From positions 1-25,924 of the forward strand of contig NZ_JZWV01000111.1 in NCBI RefSeq assembly GCF_000966975.1: a DNA stretch of 25,924 nt, read 5' to 3'. The DNA is from Streptomyces katrae. GTDB lineage: Bacteria; Actinomycetota; Actinomycetes; Streptomycetales; Streptomycetaceae. Shown one piece after another: positions 13,924-20,732 of this stretch. The translations under genes were made by a program, and so were the position numbers. The first letter of the stretch is position 1, and every line of letters starts with the position of its first letter. The notes under the pieces were generated by a model. That model saw nothing but the letters and a program-made list of their open reading frames with translations, searched no databases and was not told where the DNA came from.

Positions 13924-14847
13924 ATGCCTGAGCAGATGACCTGGTCCGTCCCCGCCCCCCAGCGGCTCGCCTTCGAGCAGCCGGTCACGGATCTGCGGGT
14001 CCGCGTGGTCGGCGGTACCGTCAACGTCGTCGCCGCCGAGGACGGGCCCGCGCGGCTGGAGGTCACGGAGGTCGACGGGCCCCCGCTGCACGTGGTGCAG
14101 GAGGGCGGCGTCCTCACCGTGTCCTACGAGGACCTTCCCTGGAACGGAACCCACGGCTTCAAGAAGTGGTTCGAGGGCAAGCCCTGGAAGGCCTGGGCCG
14201 GTTCCTCCTCCGACGGGCGCAAGGCGTGGGAACGCAGCGTCGGCATCACGCTGACCGTGCCCGCCGCCACCGCCGTCCAGCTGGCCACCGTCAGCGCCAC
14301 CGCGTTCGTCTCCGGCATCTCCGCCGCCACCGAGGTCACCGGGGTCTCGGGCGACGCCACCCTGGTCGGGCTCTCCGGGCGGGTCAAGGCGCACACCGTG
14401 TCCGGCAGCGTCGAGGCGCAGTCCGTCACCGGTGAGCTGGGGTTCCACTCGGTCTCCGGCGGTCTCACGGTCGTCGACGGCGCCGGCGGCAGCGTACGGG
14501 CCGACTCCGTCAGCGGTGACATGCTCATCGACCTCGCCCTCGACGGGGCGGTCCCGCGGCCGGTGGACATCTTCCTCAACTCCGTCTCCGGCCAGGTGGC
14601 GATCCGCCTCCCGCACCCCGCCGACGCCAAGGTCGAGGCCAACACCGCCACCGGCAGCGTCTCCAACGGGTTCGAGGACCTGCGCGTCACCGGGCAGCTG
14701 GGCGCCAAGCGGATCACCGGCACCCTCGGCAAGGGCTCCGGCACGCTGCGGGCCACCACCGTCTCCGGGTCCATCGCCGTCCTGCGGCGCCCGCAGGGCG
14801 ACGCCGAGGCCGCCGCCCCCCTCCAGCTCGACAAGAAGGTGCTCTGA
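13924..14847 (+). CDS. DUF4097 beta-helix-like protein
   Basis: This 307-residue protein has the DUF4097 (adhesin-like) repeat fold. From about residue 115 it carries repeated short strands with a V-S/T-G turn: SGISAATEVTGVSGD, TVSGSVEAQSVTGE, HSVSGGLTVV, DSVSGDMLI, NSVSGQVAI, TATGSVSN, TTVSGSIAV. These are the rungs of a single-stranded beta-helix. There is no signal peptide or membrane segment, so it should be cytoplasmic. A Trp-rich patch (KKWFEGKPWKAWAG) lies at about residues 80-93. The biochemical role is unknown; family members are often co-transcribed with PadR or anti-sigma-like genes. The ATG at 13924 follows GAGGAGGAG. The padR ATG lies 1 nt after its stop. Confidence 0.8.
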   Translation: MPEQMTWSVPAPQRLAFEQPVTDLRVRVVGGTVNVVAAEDGPARLEVTEVDGPPLHVVQEGGVLTVSYEDLPWNGTHGFKKWFEGKPWKAWAGSSSDGRKAWERSVGITLTVPAATAVQLATVSATAFVSGISAATEVTGVSGDATLVGLSGRVKAHTVSGSVEAQSVTGELGFHSVSGGLTVVDGAGGSVRADSVSGDMLIDLALDGAVPRPVDIFLNSVSGQVAIRLPHPADAKVEANTATGSVSNGFEDLRVTGQLGAKRITGTLGKGSGTLRATTVSGSIAVLRRPQGDAEAAAPLQLDKKVL

Positions 14848-14848
14848 C

Positions 14849-15751
14849 ATGCCGCCCGTCTTCGCCCACGGCCGACTCCGCCTCTACCTCCTCAAGCTGC
14901 TGGACGAGGCGCCCCGCCACGGGTACGAGGTGATCCGCCTGCTGGAGGAGCGCTTCCAGGGCCTGTACGCGCCCTCCGCCGGCACCGTGTACCCGCGGCT
15001 GGCGAAGCTGGAGGCCGAGGGGCTCGTCACGTACGCCACCGAGGGCGGGCGCAAGGTCTACTCGATCACCGACGCGGGCCGCGCCGAACTGGCCGACCGG
15101 CGCGGTGAACTGGCCGACCTGGAGCTGGAGATCCGCGACTCGGTGTCCGAGCTGGCCGCGGAGATCCGCGACGACGTCCGGGGTGCCGCCGGTGACCTGA
15201 GGCGCGAGATGCTCGCCGCGGCCAACGCGTCGGCGACGCAGCCCGAGGACGAGTCCTGGAAGGCCGCCAAGGAGGAGCTCCGCAAGGCGCGCCAGGAGTG
15301 GAAGGAGCAGGCCCGCCGGGCGAAGGACGAGAGCCGCCGGGCCCGCGAGGAGGCCCAGCAGGCCCGCCGCCAGGCCAAGGAGGCGGCCAAGGAGGCCCAG
15401 GAGCGGGCCCGCGAGGAGGTGCAGCGGATCGCCGCGCAGCTCCAGGAGCAGCTCAGCAGGACGGGCGGGGTGTTCGGCAGCCTGGCCGGGGCCTGGCTGG
15501 GCGGCAACAGCACGGCCGCGGCGCCCGGGACGCCCACGGCCCCCGGTCCCTCGGGTTCGGGGTGGGCCGAGGACCTGGCGCCCAGTGCCGACCCGGCGCG
15601 GGACCTGGACCGGCTGCTGGACCGTTTCCGTGACGACATCCGTGACGCGGCCCGCGACCACGGCGTCACCCCCGCCCAGCTGTCCGAGGCCCGCGCCCAC
15701 CTGGCGGCCGCGGCCGCCAGGATCGAGGCGGGCCTGCGGCCCGGCGCGTAG
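14849..15751 (+). CDS. PadR-family transcriptional regulator with long coiled coil
   Basis: This is a 300-residue protein. Residues 1-80 form the PadR winged helix (LYLLKLLDEAPRHGYEVIRLLEER, then SAGTVYPRLAKLEAEGLVTY). About 90-215 is a highly charged coiled coil rich in Lys/Arg/Glu/Ala heptads, followed by a Gly/Pro-rich linker and a C-terminal helical segment. Ordinary PadR proteins are about 110-190 residues, so this is an extended subclass found next to DUF4097 genes. It probably represses its own operon through the palindromes at 13857-13888. The start is 1 nt after the DUF4097 stop (TGACATG), implying coupling. Its stop lies one base from that of the convergent Clp-N gene. Confidence 0.85.
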   Translation: MPPVFAHGRLRLYLLKLLDEAPRHGYEVIRLLEERFQGLYAPSAGTVYPRLAKLEAEGLVTYATEGGRKVYSITDAGRAELADRRGELADLELEIRDSVSELAAEIRDDVRGAAGDLRREMLAAANASATQPEDESWKAAKEELRKARQEWKEQARRAKDESRRAREEAQQARRQAKEAAKEAQERAREEVQRIAAQLQEQLSRTGGVFGSLAGAWLGGNSTAAAPGTPTAPGPSGSGWAEDLAPSADPARDLDRLLDRFRDDIRDAARDHGVTPAQLSEARAHLAAAAARIEAGLRPGA

Positions 15752-15752
15752 C

Positions 15753-16313
15753 TCAGGCCGCGAGGACGGCTTCCACCCGTGCGTACGTGACTCCGTGGTC
15801 CGCGAGGACCTCGGAGACCGTGCCGGGGCGGGTGAGCAGGGCCAGGAGCAGGTGCGGGGTGCCGATGTGGCCGTCCTTGCGGCCCAGAGCGATGCGCAGG
15901 GACTGCTCCAGGGCCTTCTTCGCCCCCTGGGTGAGAGGTACGTGGCGACGGACCGGCTCCGGGCGGCCCAGGGCCGTGCGGAGCGAGGCGCCCAGGCCGC
16001 GCCTGCGGGAAGCGGGGGCCGTGAGGGCGCCCTCGCCGTGGGTCTCCTCGATCCGGGAGACGATCTCCGAGAGGTCGATGCCCAGGCCCGCCAGGGCCTC
16101 CTCGTCGGCCCTGGACATCCCGCCCCGGCGGCCTGCCGCCGCCAGGTCGGCAGTGATGGCGGGGCCGTTCACATCCAGGGCGTCCAGCGCGCCCAGGTCC
16201 AGCAGTGAGAGCAGCAGGTGTTCCTCGGTGACGGAGGCGGCGTCGGCCTCGCGGGCCCGGGCCACCGCCCCCGTCACCGCGTCGCGCGCGTCCGAGGTGA
16301 AGCGTTCGAACAT
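15753..16313 (-). CDS. Clp N-terminal (R) domain protein
   Basis: This 186-residue protein consists of two Clp repeat units. The first is FTSDARDAVTGAVARAREAD followed by TEEHLLLSLLD; the second is TQGAKKALEQSLRIALGRK followed by GTPHLLLALLTRPGTVSEVLADHGV. These are the substrate/adaptor-binding repeats of ClpC/ClpA, but no AAA+ ATPase domain is present. It could bind Clp substrates, adaptors or arginine-phosphorylated proteins, or act as a sensor for the linked regulator. Its ATG overlaps the stop of the upstream HTH gene (TGATG), so the two are coupled. Such HTH/Clp-N pairs recur in actinobacteria, with function still unclear to my knowledge. Confidence 0.8.
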   Translation of the reverse strand: MFERFTSDARDAVTGAVARAREADAASVTEEHLLLSLLDLGALDALDVNGPAITADLAAAGRRGGMSRADEEALAGLGIDLSEIVSRIEETHGEGALTAPASRRRGLGASLRTALGRPEPVRRHVPLTQGAKKALEQSLRIALGRKDGHIGTPHLLLALLTRPGTVSEVLADHGVTYARVEAVLAA

Positions 16314-16522
16314 CAGAGCCTCCCATGCTTCTTGTGCACGGCCTGCCGGCTGACGCCGAGCTCGGCCGCGATCTCCTGCCAGGACCAGCCCTGCGCGCGG
16401 GCGCTGCGCACCTGGACGGCCTCCAGCTGCTCCAGCAGCCTGCGGAGGGCGGCCACGGCGCGCAGGCCCACGCGGGGGTCCCGGTCTCCGGCCCGTTCGG
16501 CGAGATCGGTGGCTTCGGTCAT
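16313..16522 (-). CDS. Small helix-turn-helix regulator linked to the Clp-N protein
   Basis: This 69-residue protein has a helical N-terminus (RDPRVGLRAVAALRRLLEQLEAVQV) and a C-terminal helix-turn-helix, WSWQEIAAELGVSRQAVHKKHGRL, resembling sigma-70 region 4 or homeodomain-like resolvase fingers. It is too short for a classical effector-binding domain, so its partner Clp-N protein may supply sensing. The ATG at 16522 follows a TAAATT -10 box by exactly 6 nt, giving a leaderless mRNA. Two TGTCAA-N6-TTGACA palindromes cover the promoter and are likely its own binding sites. The gene overlaps the Clp-N gene by one base. Confidence 0.8.
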   Translation of the reverse strand: MTEATDLAERAGDRDPRVGLRAVAALRRLLEQLEAVQVRSARAQGWSWQEIAAELGVSRQAVHKKHGRL

Positions 16523-16524
16523 GC

Positions 16525-16569
16525 TGTCAATTTAGGTTGACATGGGAGGGGTGTCAACCCGGATTGACA
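16525..16569 (-). promoter_or_regulatory. Consensus promoter with two tandem 18-bp palindromic operators
   Basis: On the minus strand TTGACA (16552-16557), 17 nt, then TAAATT (16529-16534) is a near-perfect housekeeping promoter, with the HTH-gene ATG 6 nt further on. TGTCAA-N6-TTGACA occurs twice, at 16525-16542 and 16552-16569, 27 bp centre to centre. The distal copy covers the -35; the proximal copy covers the -10 and the transcription start. Confidence 0.8.
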
Positions 16570-16595
16570 AGCCGGTGCCGGAGGGGCGGGCGCGC

Positions 16596-17558
16596 TCAGA
16601 CCGTGAGGACGATCTTTCCGAACAGGTCGCCGGATTCGAGGCGTTCGAAGCCCTCGCGGGCGCGGTCCAGGGGGAGGACCTCGTCGATGACCGGGCGGAC
16701 ACCGGTGGTCGCGCAGAAGGCCAGGAGGTCCTCCAGCTCGTCCTTCGTGCCCATCGTCGAGCCGACCACCTTCAGCTCCAGGAAGAAGATCCGCCGCAGT
16801 TCCCCCTGTGCGGGGGTGTCGCCGCTGGTGGCGCCCGAGATGACCAGGGTGCCGCCCGGGCGCAGGCACTTGACCGAGTGGGACCAGGTGGCCGCGCCGA
16901 CCGTCTCGATCACCGCGTCCACCCGGTGCGGGAGCCGGGCGCCGGGGGGGAAGGCCTCGATCGCGCCGAGTTCCACCGCGCGCTTGCGCTTGGCCTCGTC
17001 CCGGCTGGTGGCGTAGACGCGCAGGCCCGCCGCCCTGCCCAGGACGATCGCGGCGGTGGCGACGCCGCCGCCCGCGCCCTGGACGAGGACCGAGTCGCCG
17101 GGGCGGACCCCGGCGTTGGTGAACAGCATCCGGTACGCCGTCAGCCAGGCCGTCGGCATGCAGGCGGCCTCGGCGAAGGAGAGCTCGGCGGGCTTGCGCA
17201 GCACGTTCCAGGCGGGGACGCTGACCTGCTCGGCGAAGGTGCCCTGGTAGAGCTCGGTCAGCACCGAGCGGGGCTCGTCCGGCCCTACGCCGTGGCCGCT
17301 CTGGCCGATCACGGAGTGCAGGACGACCTCGTTGCCGTCCTGGTCGGTCCCGGCCGCGTCGCAGCCGAGGATCATGGGCAGTTTGTCCGCGTCGAGACCC
17401 ACCCCGCGCAGGGACCACAGGTCGTGGTGGTTGAGCGAGGCGGCTTTGACGTTGACGGTCACCCAGCCGGGGCGGGCCTCGGGGGCGGGGCGTTCGCCCA
17501 GCTCGAGGCCGTTCAGCGGCTGGTCTCGGTCGATTCGGGCGGCGTAGGCAGCGAACAT
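16596..17558 (-). CDS. Zinc-independent MDR alcohol dehydrogenase / quinone oxidoreductase-like enzyme
   Basis: This 320-residue medium-chain dehydrogenase/reductase has a GroES-like N-terminal half (VTVNVKAASLNHHDLWSLRGVG, then LGCDAAG). The Rossmann half contains VLVQGAGGGVATAAIVLGRAAG, YATSRDEAKRKRAVELGA and a C-terminal LFGKIVLTV. The structural zinc cysteine cluster and the catalytic zinc Cys are absent, which fits NADPH quinone oxidoreductase-type or zinc-free members. The substrate is unknown. The ATG at 17558 is chosen over upstream in-frame starts because homology begins at FAAYAARI. A TAGCCT -10 box lies 8 nt upstream, so the leader is very short or absent, and a pseudo-palindrome overlaps it. 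Confidence 0.85.
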   Translation of the reverse strand: MFAAYAARIDRDQPLNGLELGERPAPEARPGWVTVNVKAASLNHHDLWSLRGVGLDADKLPMILGCDAAGTDQDGNEVVLHSVIGQSGHGVGPDEPRSVLTELYQGTFAEQVSVPAWNVLRKPAELSFAEAACMPTAWLTAYRMLFTNAGVRPGDSVLVQGAGGGVATAAIVLGRAAGLRVYATSRDEAKRKRAVELGAIEAFPPGARLPHRVDAVIETVGAATWSHSVKCLRPGGTLVISGATSGDTPAQGELRRIFFLELKVVGSTMGTKDELEDLLAFCATTGVRPVIDEVLPLDRAREGFERLESGDLFGKIVLTV

Positions 17559-17566
17559 GGCGCCAG

Positions 17567-17583
17567 AGGCTACCGGTCGGTAG
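17567..17583 (-). promoter_or_regulatory. Promoter -10 and TetR-like operator of the oxidoreductase gene
   Basis: TAGCCT on the minus strand (17567-17572) adjoins the 14-bp pseudo-palindrome CTACCG-GT-CGGTAG (17570-17583). CGGTAG arms of this type are common in streptomycete TetR-family operators. No tetR gene is adjacent. Confidence 0.4.
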
Positions 17584-17734
17584 GGCGCATGACCAGGGGA
17601 AGGGGGGCGGGAGAGGGTGGGACTGGAAGCGGAGTGAGGTCTCTCAACTACCGTCCGTGCCATGCGGTTTGTGGGCTCCCATAGGCCTAAACGGAAGAGA
17701 TCGGCAGCCGCTGGATGGAGGTAATATTCAGGCC

Positions 17735-17857
17735 ATGCGGCGGCTCGTCATGATCGTTCCACGCGCCCCGCACACTCCTTCTGCGTTCCCGGGGCGCCCT
17801 TCGCGCGCTCTTTCCGCGCGCCCGGTCGTACCTGGTCGTGCCTGGTCCAGCCGGTGA
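17735..17857 (+). CDS. Possible 40-residue small peptide (doubtful)
   Basis: An ATG at 17735 opens a 40-residue frame beginning MRRLVMIVPRAPHTPSAF. GGAGGTAAT lies upstream but about 10 nt away. It is rich in Arg, Pro and Ser, as random high-GC frames often are, and includes the internal tandem repeat. It sits alone between two minus-strand genes. I keep it only because of the ribosome-binding-like sequence and the unexplained size of the gap. Confidence 0.2.
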   Translation: MRRLVMIVPRAPHTPSAFPGRPSRALSARPVVPGRAWSSR

Positions 17858-17897
17858 GGAGGCCCACGGCCGGCCGCGGCGAAGGACCCGGGACGAC

Positions 17898-17923
17898 CCC
17901 TCCCCGTTCGGGGGCGGGGAGGG
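17898..17923. terminator. GC-rich hairpin
   Basis: A perfect 9-bp stem CCCTCCCCG / CGGGGAGGG has an 8-nt loop. It lies downstream of the possible plus-strand small ORF and may terminate any plus-strand transcript. No U-tract follows. Confidence 0.4.
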
Positions 17924-17958
17924 TGCGTTCCCCTGCGCTGCGGCCCTCCGTACACGAA

Positions 17959-17990
17959 GAGGCCCGGCCGGATCACTCCGGCCGGGCCTC
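17959..17990. terminator. Terminator of the malic-enzyme gene
   Basis: A perfect 14-bp stem GAGGCCCGGCCGGA / TCCGGCCGGGCCTC has a TCAC tetraloop and lies 34 bp beyond the malic-enzyme stop. On the minus strand it is followed by TTCG rather than a U-run, as is usual in streptomycetes. Confidence 0.8.
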
Positions 17991-18023
17991 ACCCGTGCGG
18001 CCCCGTGGGGCCCCGCCCGTCGC

Positions 18024-19226
18024 TCAGACGAGGCGGGCCACCCCGTCGGCCTTCGCCGCGGCGGCGACGGCGGCCGTGACGGCCTCGGCGACGCGCTCGT
18101 CGAAGGGGGAGGGGATCACGTAGTCGGCGGCGAGCTCGTCACCCACGACACCGGCGATGGCGTCGGCGGCGGCGATCTTCATGCCCTCGGTGATGCGAGT
18201 CGCGCGGACCTTCAGGGCGCCCGCGAAGATGCCCGGGAACGCCAGCACGTTGTTGATCTGGTTCGGGAAGTCCGAACGGCCCGTGGCCACGACCGCCGCG
18301 TACTTGTGCGCGATGTCGGGGTGGACCTCCGGGTTCGGGTTGGCCATGGCGAAGACGAAGGAGTTCTTCGCCATGGAGGCCACGGCCTCCTCGCCGACCG
18401 TGCCGCCGGAGACGCCGATGAAGACGTCGGCGCCCGCGAGGGCCTCCTCCAGCGTGCCGTTCAGACCCGTCTTGTTGGTCAGGCCCGCGATCTCCGCCTT
18501 GACGTCCGTCAGGTCGGTGCGGTCCGCCGAGACGACGCCCTTGCGGTCGGTGACGCAGACGTCGCCGATGCCCGCGTCCACGAGGATCTTGGCGATGGCG
18601 ATGCCCGCGGCGCCGGCGCCCGCGATCACGGCGCGCAGGTCGCCGAGGGTGCGGCCGGTCAGCTTGGCCGCGTTGCGCAGGGCGGCCAGCGTCACGATGG
18701 CCGTGCCGTGCTGGTCGTCGTGGAAGATCGGGATGTCGAGGGCCTCCTGGAGGCGGCGCTCGATCTCGAAGCACCGGGGGGCGGAGATGTCCTCCAGGTT
18801 CACCCCGCCGAAGGACGGCGCCAGACGGATGACCGTCTCGACGATCTCGTCCGTGTCCTTGGTCGCGAGCGCGATCGGCACCGCGTCCACGCCGCCGAAC
18901 TGCTTGAACAGAATCGCCTTGCCCTCCATGACGGGGAGGGAGGCCTCGGGACCGATGTCACCGAGTCCGAGCACGGCCGTACCGTCGGTGACGACGGCGA
19001 CCACGTTGGACTTCCAGGTGTACTCGTTCACGAGCTCGGGCTGCTCGGCGATGGCGGTGCACACCTTCGCCACGCCGGGCGTGTAGGCCAGGGACAGGTC
19101 ATCCTTGTCCTTGACGGGCACGGTGGCCTGGATGGCCATCTTGCCGCCCCGGTGCAGCGCGAAGACCGCATCGGGGTTGTTGTCCGTCGCACTGTCACTG
19201 CGAGGGTTGACGATCTCGGCTGCCAC
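18024..19226 (-). CDS. Malic enzyme (malate to pyruvate, oxidative decarboxylation)
   Basis: This 400-residue bacterial malic enzyme carries catalytic Tyr48 in SLAYTPGVA and Lys103 in EGKAILFKQFGGVDAVPI. The divalent-metal ligands lie in VNLEDISAP (Glu145, Asp146) and FHDDQHGTA (Asp170). The nucleotide fold is AVIAGAGAAGIAIAKIL. It makes pyruvate, CO2 and NAD(P)H; in S. coelicolor the similar gene is described as NADP-dependent, giving reductant for lipid and secondary metabolism. I cannot fix the cofactor from sequence. There is no C-terminal phosphotransacetylase-like domain. The GTG at 19226 is preceded by AAGGGG about 8 nt upstream. It is divergent from the ABC importer across 527 bp. Confidence 0.95.
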   Translation of the reverse strand: MAAEIVNPRSDSATDNNPDAVFALHRGGKMAIQATVPVKDKDDLSLAYTPGVAKVCTAIAEQPELVNEYTWKSNVVAVVTDGTAVLGLGDIGPEASLPVMEGKAILFKQFGGVDAVPIALATKDTDEIVETVIRLAPSFGGVNLEDISAPRCFEIERRLQEALDIPIFHDDQHGTAIVTLAALRNAAKLTGRTLGDLRAVIAGAGAAGIAIAKILVDAGIGDVCVTDRKGVVSADRTDLTDVKAEIAGLTNKTGLNGTLEEALAGADVFIGVSGGTVGEEAVASMAKNSFVFAMANPNPEVHPDIAHKYAAVVATGRSDFPNQINNVLAFPGIFAGALKVRATRITEGMKIAAADAIAGVVGDELAADYVIPSPFDERVAEAVTAAVAAAAKADGVARLV

Positions 19227-19753
19227 TTCGTGTGACCCCTTAAGTCCTTGTGTTCATTGAGGGTGGCCACTCCTGGTTAAGGGGTGGGCGGGCACCGCGT
19301 CCGGACTCCGCATCGACGGTTGGCCCGTCTCCGCGGAGGGGAGGTTCGTACGCGCGGGCGCGCCGCACGCGCGCCCTGAGCCCCGGATGAGGGGTGTAAG
19401 GATCTGTTCTACCCGAAGAGCACACGCCCAGACGAGTCGATTCCGGACTGATCGTAGGTTGCTTGTCCCGGTTTTGGCCAAAAGTCCAAAGGTTGCTGTC
19501 CAGTACCTGAGACGAGCCGTAAATAGTGAGGCGAAAATGCCAGGTCACGGCGGTTTGTGCGGCTCAGGGAGGCCTTGCCCGCAGTCCTGTTGGGTAGTCG
19601 GGGGCGCCCGTTATCTGATTTTGACCTCACGGGCACCCTGAATGCGCCAGTCCGAATGGCAAGATGCCGTAATCACACAAGGTCGCGGCACTCGATGGTG
19701 CGTGCTCGACCTGTTCTCGGATGCTTTTCCACCCCCGTCGGAGGAACCAGCTC
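19227..19753. other. 527-bp divergent intergenic region between malic enzyme and ABC importer
   Basis: No convincing gene is present. The region is AT-richer than the genes. It contains a 12-bp perfect palindrome TTTTGGCCAAAA (19472-19483) flanked by direct repeats AGGTTGCTTGTCC (19456-19468) and AGGTTGCTGTCC (19490-19501). It must hold both promoters. TTTTGACC at 19618-19625 is a possible -35 element toward the importer, but I cannot place its -10. Confidence 0.6.
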
Positions 19754-20701
19754 ATGACCGCTAGCACCACCCGTCGTACGACCGCCGCCCGGTCCCGGAT
19801 CGCCGCGGTCGGCGCGATCGCGGTCGCCGGCGCCCTGATCCTCACCGGCTGTGGCGACCAGACGAACAAGTCCTCCTCGGGCACGGGTGCGGGTGACAGC
19901 AGCGCCCCGCTGTTCTCCAAGCTCCCGAAGAAGATCCAGGACGCGGGTGTCATCAAGGTCGGTTCGGACACCGCCTACGCCCCGATGGAGTACGTCGACA
20001 ACGGCAAGATCGTCGGTGTCGACCCGGACATCGCGGAGGCGCTCGGCAAGCAGCTCGGCGTGAAGCTCCAGTTCACCTCCGGCACCTTCGACGGCCTGAT
20101 CACCTCCCTGGAGACCGGCCGCCAGGACGTCGCGATCTCCTCGATCACCGACAACAAGAAGCGCCAGGAAGGCCTCGACGACAAGGGCCAGAAGATCGGC
20201 AAGGGCGTCGACTTCGTCGACTACATGTCCTCCGGCGTCTCGCTCCTCGTCAAGAAGGGCAACCCGGACAACATCAAGTCCCTCGACGACCTCTGCGGCA
20301 AGACGGTCGCCGTCCAGCGCGGCACCATCTACGAGGACACCTTCAAGGCCCAGGCCGAGAAGTGCGGGGACAAGAAGCTCACCATCGAGGCCTTCGACAC
20401 CGACGCCGAGGCCCAGACCCGCGTCAAGGCCGGCGGCGCCGTCGCCGACCTGAACGACTTCCCGGTCACCTCGTACATCGCGAAGACCTCGGGCGGCGGC
20501 AACGACTTCGAGGTCGGCGGCCAGCAGTCCGACGTCGGTCTCTTCGGCATCGCGGTCTCCAAGGACAACACCCAGCTCCGCGACGCCCTCAAGGAAGCCG
20601 TCGACGCCATCATCAAGGACGGCTCCTACGCCAAGGTCCTGGAGAAGTGGAACGTGAAGGACGGCGCCGTGCAGTCCGCCACGATCAACGCCGGCAAGTA
20701 A
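19754..20701 (+). CDS. Polar-amino-acid ABC importer, substrate-binding lipoprotein
   Basis: This 315-residue family 3 solute-binding protein has a lipoprotein signal: a basic N-terminus, a hydrophobic stretch, and lipobox LTGC with Cys33 the acylated residue. A Ser/Gly/Thr linker follows. The mature domain shows VIKVGSDTAYAPMEYVDNGKIVGVDPDIAEALGKQLGVKLQF, the classic amino-acid-binder start, and GIAVSKDNTQLRDALKEAVDAIIKDGSYAKVLEKW near the end. It would capture an amino acid, perhaps glutamine or glutamate, outside the membrane. The ATG at 19754 has GGAGGA 9 nt upstream. It is first of three genes (binder, permease, ATPase), with 31 bp before the permease. Confidence 0.92.
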   Translation: MTASTTRRTTAARSRIAAVGAIAVAGALILTGCGDQTNKSSSGTGAGDSSAPLFSKLPKKIQDAGVIKVGSDTAYAPMEYVDNGKIVGVDPDIAEALGKQLGVKLQFTSGTFDGLITSLETGRQDVAISSITDNKKRQEGLDDKGQKIGKGVDFVDYMSSGVSLLVKKGNPDNIKSLDDLCGKTVAVQRGTIYEDTFKAQAEKCGDKKLTIEAFDTDAEAQTRVKAGGAVADLNDFPVTSYIAKTSGGGNDFEVGGQQSDVGLFGIAVSKDNTQLRDALKEAVDAIIKDGSYAKVLEKWNVKDGAVQSATINAGK

Positions 20702-20732
20702 CACCGAAGCGCTCCACTGAAGGGCAGTCATT

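Larger units (their letters stand above)
17559..18023. other. 465-bp structured intergenic region
   Basis: Between two minus-strand genes this gap holds the oxidoreductase promoter, a doubtful plus-strand small ORF (17735-17857) and a series of inverted repeats. GCGCCCCG pairs with CGGGGCGC (17763-17770 with 17790-17797). A GCGCG/CGCGC hairpin lies near 17803-17822. A 10-bp GGTCGTRCCT tandem repeat covers 17824-17843. A 9-bp hairpin lies at 17898-17923. The malic-enzyme terminator is at 17959-17990. A structured plus-strand RNA is possible. Confidence 0.5.

Noticed and set aside
12700..14847. A 715-codon open frame spanning the LysR gene and DUF4097
   Set aside because: The first two thirds are an Arg/Gly/Pro-rich shadow of the LysR gene. 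The real DUF4097 start at 13924 has a good ribosome-binding site.
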